A stretch of 64,000 bases of DNA from JAVJST01 sp965229715 (GTDB lineage: Bacteria > Pseudomonadota > Alphaproteobacteria > Rhodospirillales > Casp-alpha2), in assembly GCA_965229715.1 (NCBI GenBank), contig CBDDJL010000004.1, positions 372,001 through 436,000 on the forward strand, in the 5' to 3' direction. The translations under genes were made by a program, and so were the position numbers. Numbering within the stretch: the first letter of the stretch is position 1; each line of letters begins with the position of its first letter. Of this stretch, positions 1 through 8,664 are shown piece by piece. A model generated the notes under the pieces. The model was not told the origin of the DNA, made no database searches, and saw only the letters and a list, made by a program, of their open reading frames with translations.

Positions 1-339
1 CTTGCGTTGAGCATCCAGCAGGACACGCTCAAGCCTCTGGTCCAGTCGTAACTCACTGGCAAGGACATCCTGCATGGTCGCCCCTGGTTTCGGCATGCAA
101 TCGGCGAGCACATCGGTATCGGTGGCGAATGAAACGGGCTCTCCGTGGGCGACGAGCCAGTTCACAATACGCATTGCGTTCGGTAGATCGACTGCGTCGA
201 TGGAAACGATCTCCTCGGCAACCGCGCTCTCGTTCCAGGCATTCAGCGTCAGCACGTGGATAAAGTGCTGTTGGACCGCAGCATTCTGCACACGGAAAAC
301 GTCGTTCAAGACATTTGATGCTGATACTGCGCCACTCAT
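1..339 (-). CDS. Bacterioferritin-like (ferritin superfamily) protein, N-terminal 113 residues, cut by the window edge
   Basis: The frame is open from an ATG at 339 to the left edge with no stop. The start follows a good ribosome-binding site (AGGGG). The first ~65 residues align by eye with helices 1 and 2 of bacterioferritin (short matches QNAAVQQHFIH and SIDA, then a G-x-P turn), and the last ~20 resemble the start of helix 3. The ferroxidase residues of E. coli Bfr seem replaced: Glu18 by Gln, Glu51 by Ala, His54 by a non-polar residue, Glu94 by Asp. The haem ligand Met52 is Val. This suggests a ferritin fold without a normal diiron site, perhaps a structural or regulatory paralogue. The alignment was done by hand and the C-terminal half lies outside the window. 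An IS element sits 26 bp upstream. Confidence 0.6.
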   Translation of the reverse strand, partial: MSGAVSASNVLNDVFRVQNAAVQQHFIHVLTLNAWNESAVAEEIVSIDAVDLPNAMRIVNWLVAHGEPVSFATDTDVLADCMPKPGATMQDVLASELRLDQRLERVLLDAQRK

Positions 340-365
340 AGTCGACCCCTAATGCATTGTGCCTC

Positions 366-2129
366 GTGTCTGCCTCAAAATGCCGGAGGTTAAGTTCAGC
401 CGGAACCGTAACCAATTGTAATGTCTGAATCGGGTCTTGGTCGTGTGAAAACGTTTTGGCTGGGCGGTGAGTTGTCTGGCGGACCGTGATCGACGGCTGA
501 TTGATTGGGATAATGCGATATCGGCGCGAGCGGGCTGAATATTTGGTCCGTTAACGGTCTGAGCGGTGGTTTTTCGGCCTTGGGCAGGCGCAGTGGGGCC
601 TATCAGGCCCTCATGGCCCGGATCAGTGGGCCGGTGCCGAGGATGTTGATGACCCGGGTCAGATTGTAGGCGAGCACGTGGAGCGCCATTTCGGTGCGCA
701 CGTTCTTGAGCCGTTTCATCAGGAAGTGGGTTGCGCCCATGCGGGCCTTGATGGTGCCGAAGGGATGCTCGACGGTCTCGCGCCGTCTTCGCATCGCGTC
801 CGGGTCTCGGTCGAGCCGGTGCTGAACGGCATCGACCAGGTGTTCGTGCTGCCAGCGCGTGATGCGGCGCTCGCGGCCCGTGGTGCAACGCTGCTTGATG
901 GCGCAACTCAAGCAGGCGTTCGACCAGTAACGCCTCAGCGTGAGCCCCTTCTCCTCGTTGGTGTAGCGATAGGTGAGGCGCTCGCCGGCGGGACAGACAT
1001 AGACATCGTCATCAGAGACGTAGCGGAAGTCCTGTTTCACGAAGCGTCCCTTGGAACGGCTGCCCGATGTCATCGGCTTGGGCAGAGTCACGGTGATACC
1101 CGCCTCGTGGCAGGCCAATATCTCCTCGCTGGAGAAGTAACCCCGGTCGGCAACCACATCTAATGTGTCGGCCCCAAGGGCGGCTTTCGTCCGCGCCGCC
1201 ATACGCGCCAGTTGTGCCCGGTCGGAGCCCGCAGTCGTCACATCATGATCGACGATCAGGTGATGCTCGGTATCGACCGAGGCTTGGACGTTGTAGCCGA
1301 CCACACCTGAGCCCCGGCCACTGGTCGCCATGGAGCGCGCATCCGGATCGGTCAGCGAGATCTGCTTGTCCGGCGCGGCAAACATGCGTTCCTCAAGGCC
1401 CCGCAGGCGCTGCATCTCGCTCTTCAGCCTGGCGATCTTTTCCGTCAGGCGGGCAACCTTACCCTCCATCGCCTCCGACGGTTCCTGGCGGTCGGCGCTG
1501 TCCAACTGGTGCAGATACCTGGCTACGCTTTCTTCTATCTGCGCCATGCGCCGCTGCATCTTGGCCCGCGTGTAGTTGCGGTCGCGGTTGTTGACCGCCT
1601 TGAACTTCGAGCCGTCGATGGCGACGCTCGCCGAGGCCAGCAGCCCGACCGTGCGGCACAGTTCCACGAACCGGGCGCAGACCTTGCGGATCGCCGGACC
1701 GTTGTCCCGGCGGAAGTCGGCGATCGTCTTGTGATCGGGAGCCAGCCGGCCCGTCAGCCACATGACCTCCACGTTGCGGCCCGCCTCGCGCTCCAGCCGG
1801 CGGCTCGACTGCACCCGGTTCAGGTAACCGTAGATGTAGAGCTTCAACAGTCCCGACGGATGATAGCCAGGCCGCCCCGTCGAGCGCGGATCGACCCGCT
1901 CGAACCCCAGACTCCGAAGATCAAGCTCATCGACAAAGATATCGACAACCCGGACCGGATTGTCCTCGCCGACGAAGTCGTCCAGGCATTCCGGCAGAAA
2001 GCTCGCCTGATCACGCGACACACCTTCAACAAACCGCTTCATCAAAACCTCACTGAGTTCGTCAGCGAGATTCTAGCAGACATCACGAAAGCAAATCGTT
2101 TTTACACAGCCAGGGTCAGAGGCAGACAC
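366..2129 (-). mobile_element. IS1182-family insertion sequence, about 1.76 kb, apparently intact
   Basis: The element holds one transposase gene. It is bounded by an 11-bp perfect inverted repeat, GTGTCTGCCTC at 366-376 and its reverse complement at 2119-2129. The span suits IS1182 elements. The sequence just inside the repeats diverges quickly, so the ends are a proposal. No target-site duplication is evident in the flanks. The 226 bp between the left end and the transposase stop show no gene. Both the transposase and the ferritin-like gene to its left read leftward, so the insertion has probably replaced that gene's promoter region. Confidence 0.7.
603..2045 (-). CDS. IS1182-family DDE transposase
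   Basis: This 480-residue protein cuts and rejoins DNA for the surrounding IS. Residues ~15-90 form the DUF772-type N-terminal domain (FLPECLDDFVGEDNPVR). The central catalytic domain shows the DDE residues in VAIDGSKFKAV, VVADRGYFS and ETVEHPFGTIKAR. A charged segment (~160-225) fits the coiled-coil insert of the family. A cysteine-rich patch (CPAGERL, CLSCAIKQRC) lies between the second Asp and the Glu, as is usual in the IS1182 group. The length is normal and no frameshift is seen, so it may be active. The start is ATG at 2045 or the adjacent ATG at 2042; GAGG lies upstream. Confidence 0.92.
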   Translation of the reverse strand: MMKRFVEGVSRDQASFLPECLDDFVGEDNPVRVVDIFVDELDLRSLGFERVDPRSTGRPGYHPSGLLKLYIYGYLNRVQSSRRLEREAGRNVEVMWLTGRLAPDHKTIADFRRDNGPAIRKVCARFVELCRTVGLLASASVAIDGSKFKAVNNRDRNYTRAKMQRRMAQIEESVARYLHQLDSADRQEPSEAMEGKVARLTEKIARLKSEMQRLRGLEERMFAAPDKQISLTDPDARSMATSGRGSGVVGYNVQASVDTEHHLIVDHDVTTAGSDRAQLARMAARTKAALGADTLDVVADRGYFSSEEILACHEAGITVTLPKPMTSGSRSKGRFVKQDFRYVSDDDVYVCPAGERLTYRYTNEEKGLTLRRYWSNACLSCAIKQRCTTGRERRITRWQHEHLVDAVQHRLDRDPDAMRRRRETVEHPFGTIKARMGATHFLMKRLKNVRTEMALHVLAYNLTRVINILGTGPLIRAMRA

Positions 2130-2319
2130 TTATGAGAAGCGGTCATGACGACCGCTTGGCGGCCTGAAGCTGGCGAATTGTTGTGAGCCGTCAGGGTAAG
2201 AGGCGTGGCGAAGCCATCCATTCCAAAGGGGTGGGACGCGCGCTGAGCCTCGCCGGACCATTAATAGGCGTGGTCGTGCCAACCGCGCCATCCCATGGCC
2301 GCACTCACTGAAGCTGGCA

Positions 2320-2589
2320 CTAATCTTTCTGGTCCAGATATTCCTCGATCAGATGATAGATTGTCTCGGCGTCCTCGTCGGACGTCACGGCGATGTTCGA
2401 GGCCTCGCCGTAGATGTTCAGCAGGTAACCCCGCGCCAGGGCGACCTTCTCGAGCGCCAGCGCGAACGGCATGATGACGTTGTCGTTGAGGCTCTCGGCG
2501 TCCGGGCAGGCCTCCATGCGGGCCAGCATCTCTTTCAGAAACGCCTCCGGATCGTCCCCGCCGCGCTTGTTCTTTTTTCGGTTGGCCAT
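2320..2589 (-). CDS. Small conserved hypothetical protein downstream of yqgE
   Basis: This 89-residue acidic protein begins with a short basic stretch (MANRKKNKRGG), followed by predicted helices and an acidic C-terminus (ETIYHLIEEYLDQKD). An in-frame extension to 2670 exists but would overlap yqgE, so the ATG at 2589, 11 nt after the yqgE stop, is preferred. The spacing suggests co-transcription with yqgE. I do not recognise the family and see no signal peptide, membrane segment or catalytic motif. Codon use looks like that of its neighbours, so I think it is a real gene. Confidence 0.65.
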   Translation of the reverse strand: MANRKKNKRGGDDPEAFLKEMLARMEACPDAESLNDNVIMPFALALEKVALARGYLLNIYGEASNIAVTSDEDAETIYHLIEEYLDQKD

Positions 2590-2600
2590 GATTTGGGAAC

Positions 2601-3200
2601 TCAGGCGTGGCCGGCGGAATCGGAGAGCATGCGCGGATCGATGCCGATCTTGCCCATGGCGAGTTCCCACTTTTCATCGAGATCGACGTCGAACAGCAGG
2701 CTGCGGTCCGATTCCACGTGCAGCCAGCCGTTGGCCCGGATTTCGGCATCCAGTTGCCCCGGTCCCCAGCCGGCATAACCGAGCGCCAGCATGCGCTGCT
2801 CGGGCCCCGAACCCTCGGCGATGGCGCGTAGGATGTCGACGGTCGCGGTCAGGGCGATGGTTTCGTCGACCGCAAGGCTGCCTTCGTGCATGTAGTCCTG
2901 AGTGTGCAGCACGAAGCCGCGACCCGATTCGACCGGTCCGCCGAACTGCACCATGATCGGCGCGAGATGCGGCGCGGGCTCGATGTTCAATTGCTCAAGA
3001 AGGTCCGGGAACGTCAGATCATCGAACTCGCGGTTGACGACGAGGCCCATGGCGCCGTCCTCGCTGTGCGCGCAAAGGTAGATGACGGTCTTGTCGAAGC
3101 GCGGATCGCCGATGCCCGGCATGGCGATCAGCAGCTGCCCCGTGAGATACGGTTCCTCGCCGTCTTCTTCCAAGCGTTTCTGTACGTCGTCGATGGTCAA
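2601..3200 (-). CDS. yqgE: YqgE/AlgH family protein (DUF179)
   Basis: This 199-residue protein matches the YqgE/AlgH family over its length. Typical stretches are LTGQLLIAMPGIGDPRF near the N-terminus, VIYLCAHSEDGAMGLVVN, the FGGPVESGRGFVLH motif and the ALGYAGWGPGQLDAEI motif. The family is widespread in proteobacteria and first appeared in work on alginate regulation in Pseudomonas; its biochemical role is unclear. It is probably cytosolic, with no signal peptide. It is divergent from the DsbD-like gene at 3423 and probably co-transcribed with the small gene at 2320-2589. Confidence 0.92.
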   Translation of the reverse strand: MTIDDVQKRLEEDGEEPYLTGQLLIAMPGIGDPRFDKTVIYLCAHSEDGAMGLVVNREFDDLTFPDLLEQLNIEPAPHLAPIMVQFGGPVESGRGFVLHTQDYMHEGSLAVDETIALTATVDILRAIAEGSGPEQRMLALGYAGWGPGQLDAEIRANGWLHVESDRSLLFDVDLDEKWELAMGKIGIDPRMLSDSAGHA

Positions 3201-3422
3201 CGGAATCTCCTGCGGGAATCTCCTGTGCCGCTCTTATTATGACATAGGCAGGAAACGGGGCAAAATCACGGCAAATGCCGTAAAATTCCCCGCGGGCGGG
3301 CTCACCCGCCGTCAACAATGCGTGAAACGGCGTCGACGGTGTTCGGGCGGTCTGTCATTTTCGCGCAATCCGCCTATATTTTCAGGCACATCGCGCCGAA
3401 TGTTTCGCGAAAGGACAACCGC

Positions 3423-5573
3423 ATGCCGTCATGGCCGGCCAGCAGGATGCGCACGGACGCGCTTTTCGGCGTTGTCGCGTTTCTTTTCGCGCTCGCCGTT
3501 TCGCCGGTTCTGGCGGCAACCGCCGAGAGCCCGTGGGTCGACAACGAGTTTACATCCGTCCGGCTCATCGCGGCGCAGGATGCCAACCCCGCCGCTAACG
3601 CCGCCCAGGGAGCGAACCGGGATCCCGTCCGCTTCGGTCTCGAATTCCGCATGGCTGAGGACTGGAAAATCTACTGGCGTTCGCCGGGCGACGCCGGTTA
3701 TCCGCCGGACCCCGACTGGTCGCCATCCGAAAACGTCGCCGACGTCGCCATGGCGTGGCCGGCGCCGGAACGGTTTTCGGTGCTTGGTCTCGAAACGCTG
3801 GGCTACAAGGACGGCGTCATCTTCCCGCTCGACGTCATGCCCGCCGACGATGGCAGCCTGACCGTCGCCGGCGATATCGACTACCTGACGTGCTCGGATA
3901 TCTGCGTACCGGAGCGCGTCTCACTCTCATTGACGCTGCCGTCGGGTGACGGCGGCATCACCCCTCATGCTCATGAGATCAACAGATATGCCGCACTGGT
4001 GCCGGGCGACGGTTCTGCGCACGGCCTGACGGTCGAGAACAGCGCTGTCACCGCGGCGGGCGCACCCCGGCTATTCGTCGAAGCACGTTCGGCCGACGGC
4101 ATGCCATTCGAGGCGCCCGACGTTTACGTCGAGGGACCGCCCGAGCTGAGCTTCGGCAAGCCTTCCGTGACCCTGTCGGACAACCGCCGATCGGCCCGTT
4201 TCGAGCTGCCGATCTACGCGCCTTCGAGCACCGATGTCGCCCTTGCCGGGGATACGGTCACGCTGACCCTGGTCGATGGCCGTCGCGTCGCCGAAGCGAC
4301 GCTGCCGGTCGCGGTCGCGGCAAGCGACACCTCTCTTTCGGCCGGCGGTATCGGATTGACGATCCTCCTCTTCGCCTTTCTCGGCGGCCTGATCCTCAAC
4401 CTGATGCCCTGCGTCCTGCCGGTGCTATCGATCAAGCTGCTCAGCGTGGTCAAACACGGCGGCGGCACAGCAGGCGACGTCAGGCGCGGGTTCATCGCCA
4501 CGGCAGCCGGGATCGTGGCGTCGTTCATGCTGCTCGCGGGCGGGCTCACGGCGCTCAAGCTCGGCGGGATGTCGATCGGCTGGGGCATCCAATTCCAACA
4601 GCCACTGTTCCTCAGTTTCATGGCGGCCGTCGTGACGGTGTTTGCCTGCAATCTATGGGGATTGTTCGAGATCAGGCTGCCCGCGTTTCTGGGCGGCGTC
4701 GGCGGCGCGAAACCGACGTCGGGGCTGCGCGGGCATTTCCTCACCGGCATGCTGGCCACTTTGCTGGCAACGCCCTGTTCCGCACCGTTTCTCGGCACCG
4801 CGGTCGGTTTTGCACTGGCGCGCGATCCGGCTGACATTTTCATCATTTTCGCCGTCGTCGGTCTCGGCCTCGCGGCGCCTTACCTGGTGGTTGCCGCGGC
4901 CCCCCGATTGGCGACGGCACTGCCCAAGCCGGGCCCCTGGATGAACACGCTCCGGCGTCTGCTGGGTCTCGCCCTCGCCGGCACGGCCGTCTGGCTGCTC
5001 AGCGTCATGCATACCGGCATCGGCTTGGCGGCCACCATGACCGTCGCCGCAGCGCTCGTTGCCGTGGTCTTCGGTTTCTGGCTGCTGCACCGGATGGACG
5101 ACCCGACGCGCCGGCCGTTCATCGAGGGCGCAACCGGTCTTGCGCTGCTGATCGCCGCCGCGCTGCCGCTGGCCGTTGACCAGACAGCAAGGACCGGTAG
5201 CGATCCATCCGACAAGCGGCTCGAAGCGGTCTGGCGACCGTTCGAGCGGGACCGGATCGGCGAGCTCGTCGCGTCCGGCAAGACGGTCTTCGTCGACGTG
5301 ACCGCCGACTGGTGCCTGACCTGTCAGGTCAACAAGTCGCTGGTGATCGCCGAGGACCGCATCTTCGAACGTCTGAGCCAGCCGGGCGTCACCGCCATGA
5401 TCGCCGACTGGACCCTGCCCGACCCGGCGATCACGGATTATCTGGCGTCCTACGACCGTTACGGTATCCCGTTCAACGCCGTTTACGGCCCGGGCGCGCC
5501 GGATGGAATCGTGTTACCCGAACTCCTGACGCGCGACGCGGTTCTGAGCGCCCTCGACCGGGCCGGCGGCTAG
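3423..5573 (+). CDS. DsbD/ScsB-like membrane thiol:disulfide interchange reductase
   Basis: This 716-residue inner-membrane protein would carry electrons from cytosolic thioredoxin to periplasmic proteins. A signal peptide covers residues 1-31. A periplasmic alpha-type domain has Cys157 and Cys161 (YLTCSDICVP). The membrane domain carries paired Cys330 (LNLMPCVLPVLS) and Cys452 (ATPCSAPFLG). A C-terminal thioredoxin domain has the CxxC Cys631-Leu-Thr-Cys634 (DWCLTCQ). The six-cysteine, three-domain layout matches DsbD; the CxxxC spacing in the N-terminal domain recalls ScsB-type members. The frame extends to 3318, but the ATG at 3423 is placed after AAAGGA and directly before the signal peptide. 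A peroxiredoxin follows 170 bp downstream. Confidence 0.9.
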   Translation: MPSWPASRMRTDALFGVVAFLFALAVSPVLAATAESPWVDNEFTSVRLIAAQDANPAANAAQGANRDPVRFGLEFRMAEDWKIYWRSPGDAGYPPDPDWSPSENVADVAMAWPAPERFSVLGLETLGYKDGVIFPLDVMPADDGSLTVAGDIDYLTCSDICVPERVSLSLTLPSGDGGITPHAHEINRYAALVPGDGSAHGLTVENSAVTAAGAPRLFVEARSADGMPFEAPDVYVEGPPELSFGKPSVTLSDNRRSARFELPIYAPSSTDVALAGDTVTLTLVDGRRVAEATLPVAVAASDTSLSAGGIGLTILLFAFLGGLILNLMPCVLPVLSIKLLSVVKHGGGTAGDVRRGFIATAAGIVASFMLLAGGLTALKLGGMSIGWGIQFQQPLFLSFMAAVVTVFACNLWGLFEIRLPAFLGGVGGAKPTSGLRGHFLTGMLATLLATPCSAPFLGTAVGFALARDPADIFIIFAVVGLGLAAPYLVVAAAPRLATALPKPGPWMNTLRRLLGLALAGTAVWLLSVMHTGIGLAATMTVAAALVAVVFGFWLLHRMDDPTRRPFIEGATGLALLIAAALPLAVDQTARTGSDPSDKRLEAVWRPFERDRIGELVASGKTVFVDVTADWCLTCQVNKSLVIAEDRIFERLSQPGVTAMIADWTLPDPAITDYLASYDRYGIPFNAVYGPGAPDGIVLPELLTRDAVLSALDRAGG

Positions 5574-5630
5574 ATCGGATCAGGTTTTGCGGATCGCCTG
5601 AGCGATTCCGGCAAAACATGATCTGCTATA
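5573..5630 (+). repeat. Dispersed palindromic repeat, copy 1
   Basis: A 58-bp imperfect hairpin begins in the stop codon of the DsbD-like gene. The arms include GTTTTGC and GCAAAAC, with an inner GGATCGC / GCGATTCC pair. Its last ~41 bp recur in reverse complement at about 8665-8706 with about five differences. Its first 18 bp (AGATCGGATCAGGTTTTG, from 5572) recur in reverse complement at about 8780-8797. It may serve as a bidirectional terminator or be a REP-like element. Confidence 0.65.
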
Positions 5631-5743
5631 AACAGGCCGCGTTCCCGCCGATGCGCGATTCTCCGGTTTGACGGACCGGGCGTATATGTCGGACTATCCG
5701 CCCATACCAATCGAAACCCCAAACGAAATCCATGGAGGACATC

Positions 5744-6226
5744 ATGACCATTTCCGTCGGCGACAAGTTGCCCGATGCCACTCTTTACGTGATGGGCGCT
5801 TCCGGCCCCGAAGCAAAGACCACGTCCGACCTGTTTTCCGGTAAGCGCGTCGCGTTTTTCGGCCTGCCCGGCGCCTTCACGCCGACCTGTTCGGCCAAGC
5901 ATGTTCCCGGATTCGTCGAAAACGCCGGGGCACTCGCCGAGAAAGGGATCGACTCCATTATCTGCGTTTCGGTCAACGATGCCTTCGTCATGGACGCTTG
6001 GGGCAAGGACCAAGACGCCGGCGATGCGGTCGTCATGGCGTCCGACGGCGACGCCGAAATGACCAAGGCCATGGGCCTCGAGCTCGATCTCGGCGGCAAG
6101 GGTTTCGGGCTTCGCTGCCAGCGGTTCTCGATGGTCGTCAACGACGGTATCGTCGAGAGCATCAACCTGGAAGCCGACGGCGGTTACGACGTCACCAGCG
6201 CCCAGCACATGCTGGCCAACTTATAA
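5744..6226 (+). CDS. Peroxiredoxin, Prx5-like (AhpC/TSA-redoxin family)
   Basis: This 160-residue cytosolic protein would reduce peroxides with a thiol partner. The peroxidatic cysteine is Cys49 in GAFTPTCSAKH, the Prx5 signature. The fold continues through ISVNDAFVMDAW-like and FSMVVNDGIVE segments. A second cysteine, Cys125 in GLRCQRF, sits where relatives usually have a small polar residue and might act in resolving the sulfenic acid. The ATG at 5744 follows GGAGG by 5 nt; an ATG at 5732 lies upstream of this site and is less likely. It follows the DsbD-like gene in the same direction but with a repeat between them, so co-transcription is uncertain. Confidence 0.93.
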   Translation: MTISVGDKLPDATLYVMGASGPEAKTTSDLFSGKRVAFFGLPGAFTPTCSAKHVPGFVENAGALAEKGIDSIICVSVNDAFVMDAWGKDQDAGDAVVMASDGDAEMTKAMGLELDLGGKGFGLRCQRFSMVVNDGIVESINLEADGGYDVTSAQHMLANL

Positions 6227-6248
6227 GACAACATCGGCCCCGGCCGAG

Positions 6249-6367
6249 GTCCCGGCTTTCGCCGGGACGAACGGCACGATTTGGCCAAAGGATTTTACCA
6301 TCAGCTCACCCCGGCGCACGCCGGGGTCTCGTACGGCCAGTCCCGAGGTCCCGGCTTCTGCCGGGAC
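6249..6367. repeat. Cluster of palindromic extragenic elements (BIME-like)
   Basis: Three hairpins lie in the convergent gap between the peroxiredoxin and rnhA: 6249-6268 (GTCCCGGC TTTC GCCGGGAC), 6308-6327 (ACCCCGGC GCAC GCCGGGGT) and 6348-6367 (GTCCCGGC TTCT GCCGGGAC). Each is followed by short conserved tails such as GAACGG. The same two-hairpin types occur in reverse orientation at 26184-26356, so this is one family of mosaic repeats. The position between convergent genes is typical of such elements. Confidence 0.85.
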
Positions 6368-6396
6368 GAACGGGCTGGGTAGCAGACCGGCGCCAA

Positions 6397-6855
6397 TCAC
6401 GTCTTGCCCATGTTCTCCGCCGCCGTGCGGGCGAGAATGTCGGCACGCTCGTTTTCCGGATGTCCGTCGTGTCCCTTGACCCAATGCCACGCGACCCGGT
6501 GCCGCGACGCCAGGTCGTCGAGCCGCTGCCAGAGGTCGGCGTTCTTGACGGGTTTCTTGTCGGCCGTTCGCCAGCCGTTGCGCTTCCAGTTGTGAATCCA
6601 CTGGGTGATCCCGTTCCGCACGTAGGTGCTGTCGGTGTAGAGGTCGACGGGAACGTCGCGTTTCAGCGCGGCAAGACCCTCGATCGCCGCCATCAGTTCC
6701 ATGCGATTGTTCGTCGTCCCGGTCTCGCCGCCGGAGAGCTCACGCTCGGTGCCGTTCCACCGCAGGATTGCGGCCCAGCCGCCCGGGCCCGGGTTACCGA
6801 GGCACGACCCGTCGGTAAACATTTGAACGGACGCGGCATTTTCTTTGTCGGACAT
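6397..6855 (-). CDS. rnhA: Ribonuclease HI
   Basis: This 152-residue enzyme degrades RNA in RNA-DNA hybrids in the cytosol. All four acidic residues of the active site are visible: Asp in FTDGSCLGNPG, Glu in NNRMELMA, Asp in LYTDSTYV and Asp in NERADILA. The basic protrusion (WIHNWKRNGWRTADKKPVKN) and the catalytic-loop His (GHDGH) are also present. Length is normal for type 1 RNase HI. It is divergent from the gene at 6904, with 48 bp between the starts. Confidence 0.97.
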   Translation of the reverse strand: MSDKENAASVQMFTDGSCLGNPGPGGWAAILRWNGTERELSGGETGTTNNRMELMAAIEGLAALKRDVPVDLYTDSTYVRNGITQWIHNWKRNGWRTADKKPVKNADLWQRLDDLASRHRVAWHWVKGHDGHPENERADILARTAAENMGKT

Positions 6856-6903
6856 CTGTGCTCCTGCGGACGACGACGGAATCGCAGGTTATAATCCCCG
6901 GCC

Positions 6904-8628
6904 ATGAGCATCATCGCAACCGTGCCGCGGCCGCATTGTCGCTTTGTCCTTCTCGGCGTGATCGCCATCGCGGCATTGGCCGTTCTCGAACCGCGCCACG
7001 TGGCCGCGTCGACGCCGCCGGCGCCGGCGGCGGGCGACCTGCTCGACGAGACGGCGCCTGACCAGACCAGCGGCTACATCCGCGATCTGATCGAGCGCGC
7101 ACAGCGCGCGCTCGGCGTCCTCGGCCTCTATGGCGGACCGCCGAGCGGCACCGTCGATGCCCAGTTGATCGAGGCGCTCAAGCGGTTTCAGTCACGGAGC
7201 GGGCTGCCCGACACGACAATCATTGACGAGGATCTCGTCGGCCGCCTCGAGGCGTCGGTCAATGTCGAGCAGCTTCTCGAACGGCTCGACGCGGCGCGCA
7301 CACGGGAAGCTCAAAAAGCCCGCGAAGCGCTGTTATCCAACCCCGAGACGCGCCACCTGCTCGACGGCGCCGACGTCGACGAAACGGCCGATCCGACCCG
7401 CGATGCCAGCGGATGTTTCGACGATCCGTCGCCACGCTGTCTGCTGGACGAGGCGGTCGAAAGCGCCAAGGCGATCGCGTCGGACGGACGCCGGGACTGG
7501 GCCTACGGCGAGATTCTCGTGGCCCAGGTTCATGCCGGCCTGACCGAGGACGCCCTCGCCACCGTCCGGCGCATCACCGACCCACGCCTGATCATCGTAG
7601 CCTTGCGCCGAATCGCGGAGGCCGAGGCCGCCGCCGGGCGCGCCGAAGCGGCGCTCGATGCCGTGAACGTCATACCCGACCGGGCCGAACGCCTGGCCGC
7701 CGCCTCGGCGGTCGCACAGTTGCTGTCCGGCCTCAGTCTGCACGACGCCGCCTTCGCCGCAGCGGACCGCCTCATGGACGATCAGAACACGGCCGATCTC
7801 GAATTGACGCGCCATCTTGCCGAGGTCGCGCCGGTACTGGCGACAGGCGGTCGACGGGACCGCGCCAACCGGCTCCTGGTCGAGATCGCGCTGGAAACGC
7901 GGAACGCCGACAACGGTTCGGGGCGCGACGCCCGCTACAGACACATCGCCAACGCTTACCTCGCGATCGGCGAGCCGGAAATCGCTCTGCAAATGCTCGA
8001 CCAGGTGGGCAACGTCAGTGACCGCAATGCCATCCTGATCGCCGCCGCCGCGCAGCTTGCCGCAACCGGCCAACAGGACGATGCGCGCGCGCTGGCGGCG
8101 CAGATCGCCGGTGAACGATACCGTGCCGTGGCGCTTGCCGGCATTGCCGAACAGCAACACTACCGGGGCGACGGCGATGATGCGCGCGACACGCTGCAGG
8201 CAGCGGAAAAAGTTTTGAACGAGATCGACCTGCCCTACGCCCGCGATTACGCGGCCAGCCGGATCGCATTGGTCTACGCGGCCGATCCGGCGAACGGCAC
8301 CGAGACGGCACGGCCGGTCGCCACGGCGATCCGTGACCCCCGGCTCCGCGCCGAAACCCTGTGGCGCATGGTCCTGCTTGGCCGGCCGGAACTTGAAACA
8401 GCAGCGGAGGAGGCCACATCGTCGATCTTCGGCAAGTTCGACCGGGCATGGCTTTTCAACGATCTCGCCGAACGCCAGATCTCCGCCGCCGATCTCGCAA
8501 ACGGCGCGGCTTTGTTTGAGCGCGCACTGGCGCTCGCGCGCGACATTGCAACCCCATGGGCGCGTGCCCGTATTCTCGCACGTTTGTCGATCAGCTTAAC
8601 CGAACTCGAAAACCCTCGAACGCCTTGA
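6904..8628 (+). CDS. Secreted or anchored protein with peptidoglycan-binding domain and TPR-like helical repeats
   Basis: This 574-residue protein starts with a hydrophobic signal segment (~14-35). Residues ~60-115 look like a peptidoglycan_binding_1 domain (QRALGVLGLYGGPPSGTVD, then ALKRFQSRSGLPD). The rest is an alanine-rich array of helix pairs resembling tetratricopeptide repeats (ALRRIAEAEAAAGRAEAAL, ANAYLAIGEPEIALQ). No catalytic motif is seen. The likely site is the periplasm, with the N-terminal domain on the wall and the repeats as a scaffold. The family is not one I can name. It starts 48 bp from rnhA on the other strand. Confidence 0.75.
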   Translation: MSIIATVPRPHCRFVLLGVIAIAALAVLEPRHVAASTPPAPAAGDLLDETAPDQTSGYIRDLIERAQRALGVLGLYGGPPSGTVDAQLIEALKRFQSRSGLPDTTIIDEDLVGRLEASVNVEQLLERLDAARTREAQKAREALLSNPETRHLLDGADVDETADPTRDASGCFDDPSPRCLLDEAVESAKAIASDGRRDWAYGEILVAQVHAGLTEDALATVRRITDPRLIIVALRRIAEAEAAAGRAEAALDAVNVIPDRAERLAAASAVAQLLSGLSLHDAAFAAADRLMDDQNTADLELTRHLAEVAPVLATGGRRDRANRLLVEIALETRNADNGSGRDARYRHIANAYLAIGEPEIALQMLDQVGNVSDRNAILIAAAAQLAATGQQDDARALAAQIAGERYRAVALAGIAEQQHYRGDGDDARDTLQAAEKVLNEIDLPYARDYAASRIALVYAADPANGTETARPVATAIRDPRLRAETLWRMVLLGRPELETAAEEATSSIFGKFDRAWLFNDLAERQISAADLANGAALFERALALARDIATPWARARILARLSISLTELENPRTP

Positions 8629-8664
8629 TCGCCGCCCTACCCGCTGGCCAAACGGTCCACTATT

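Noticed and set aside
2139..2155. Short hairpin GCGGTC/GACCGC to the right of the IS
   Set aside because: Six-bp stem without a T-run; too weak to call a terminator or an attachment site.
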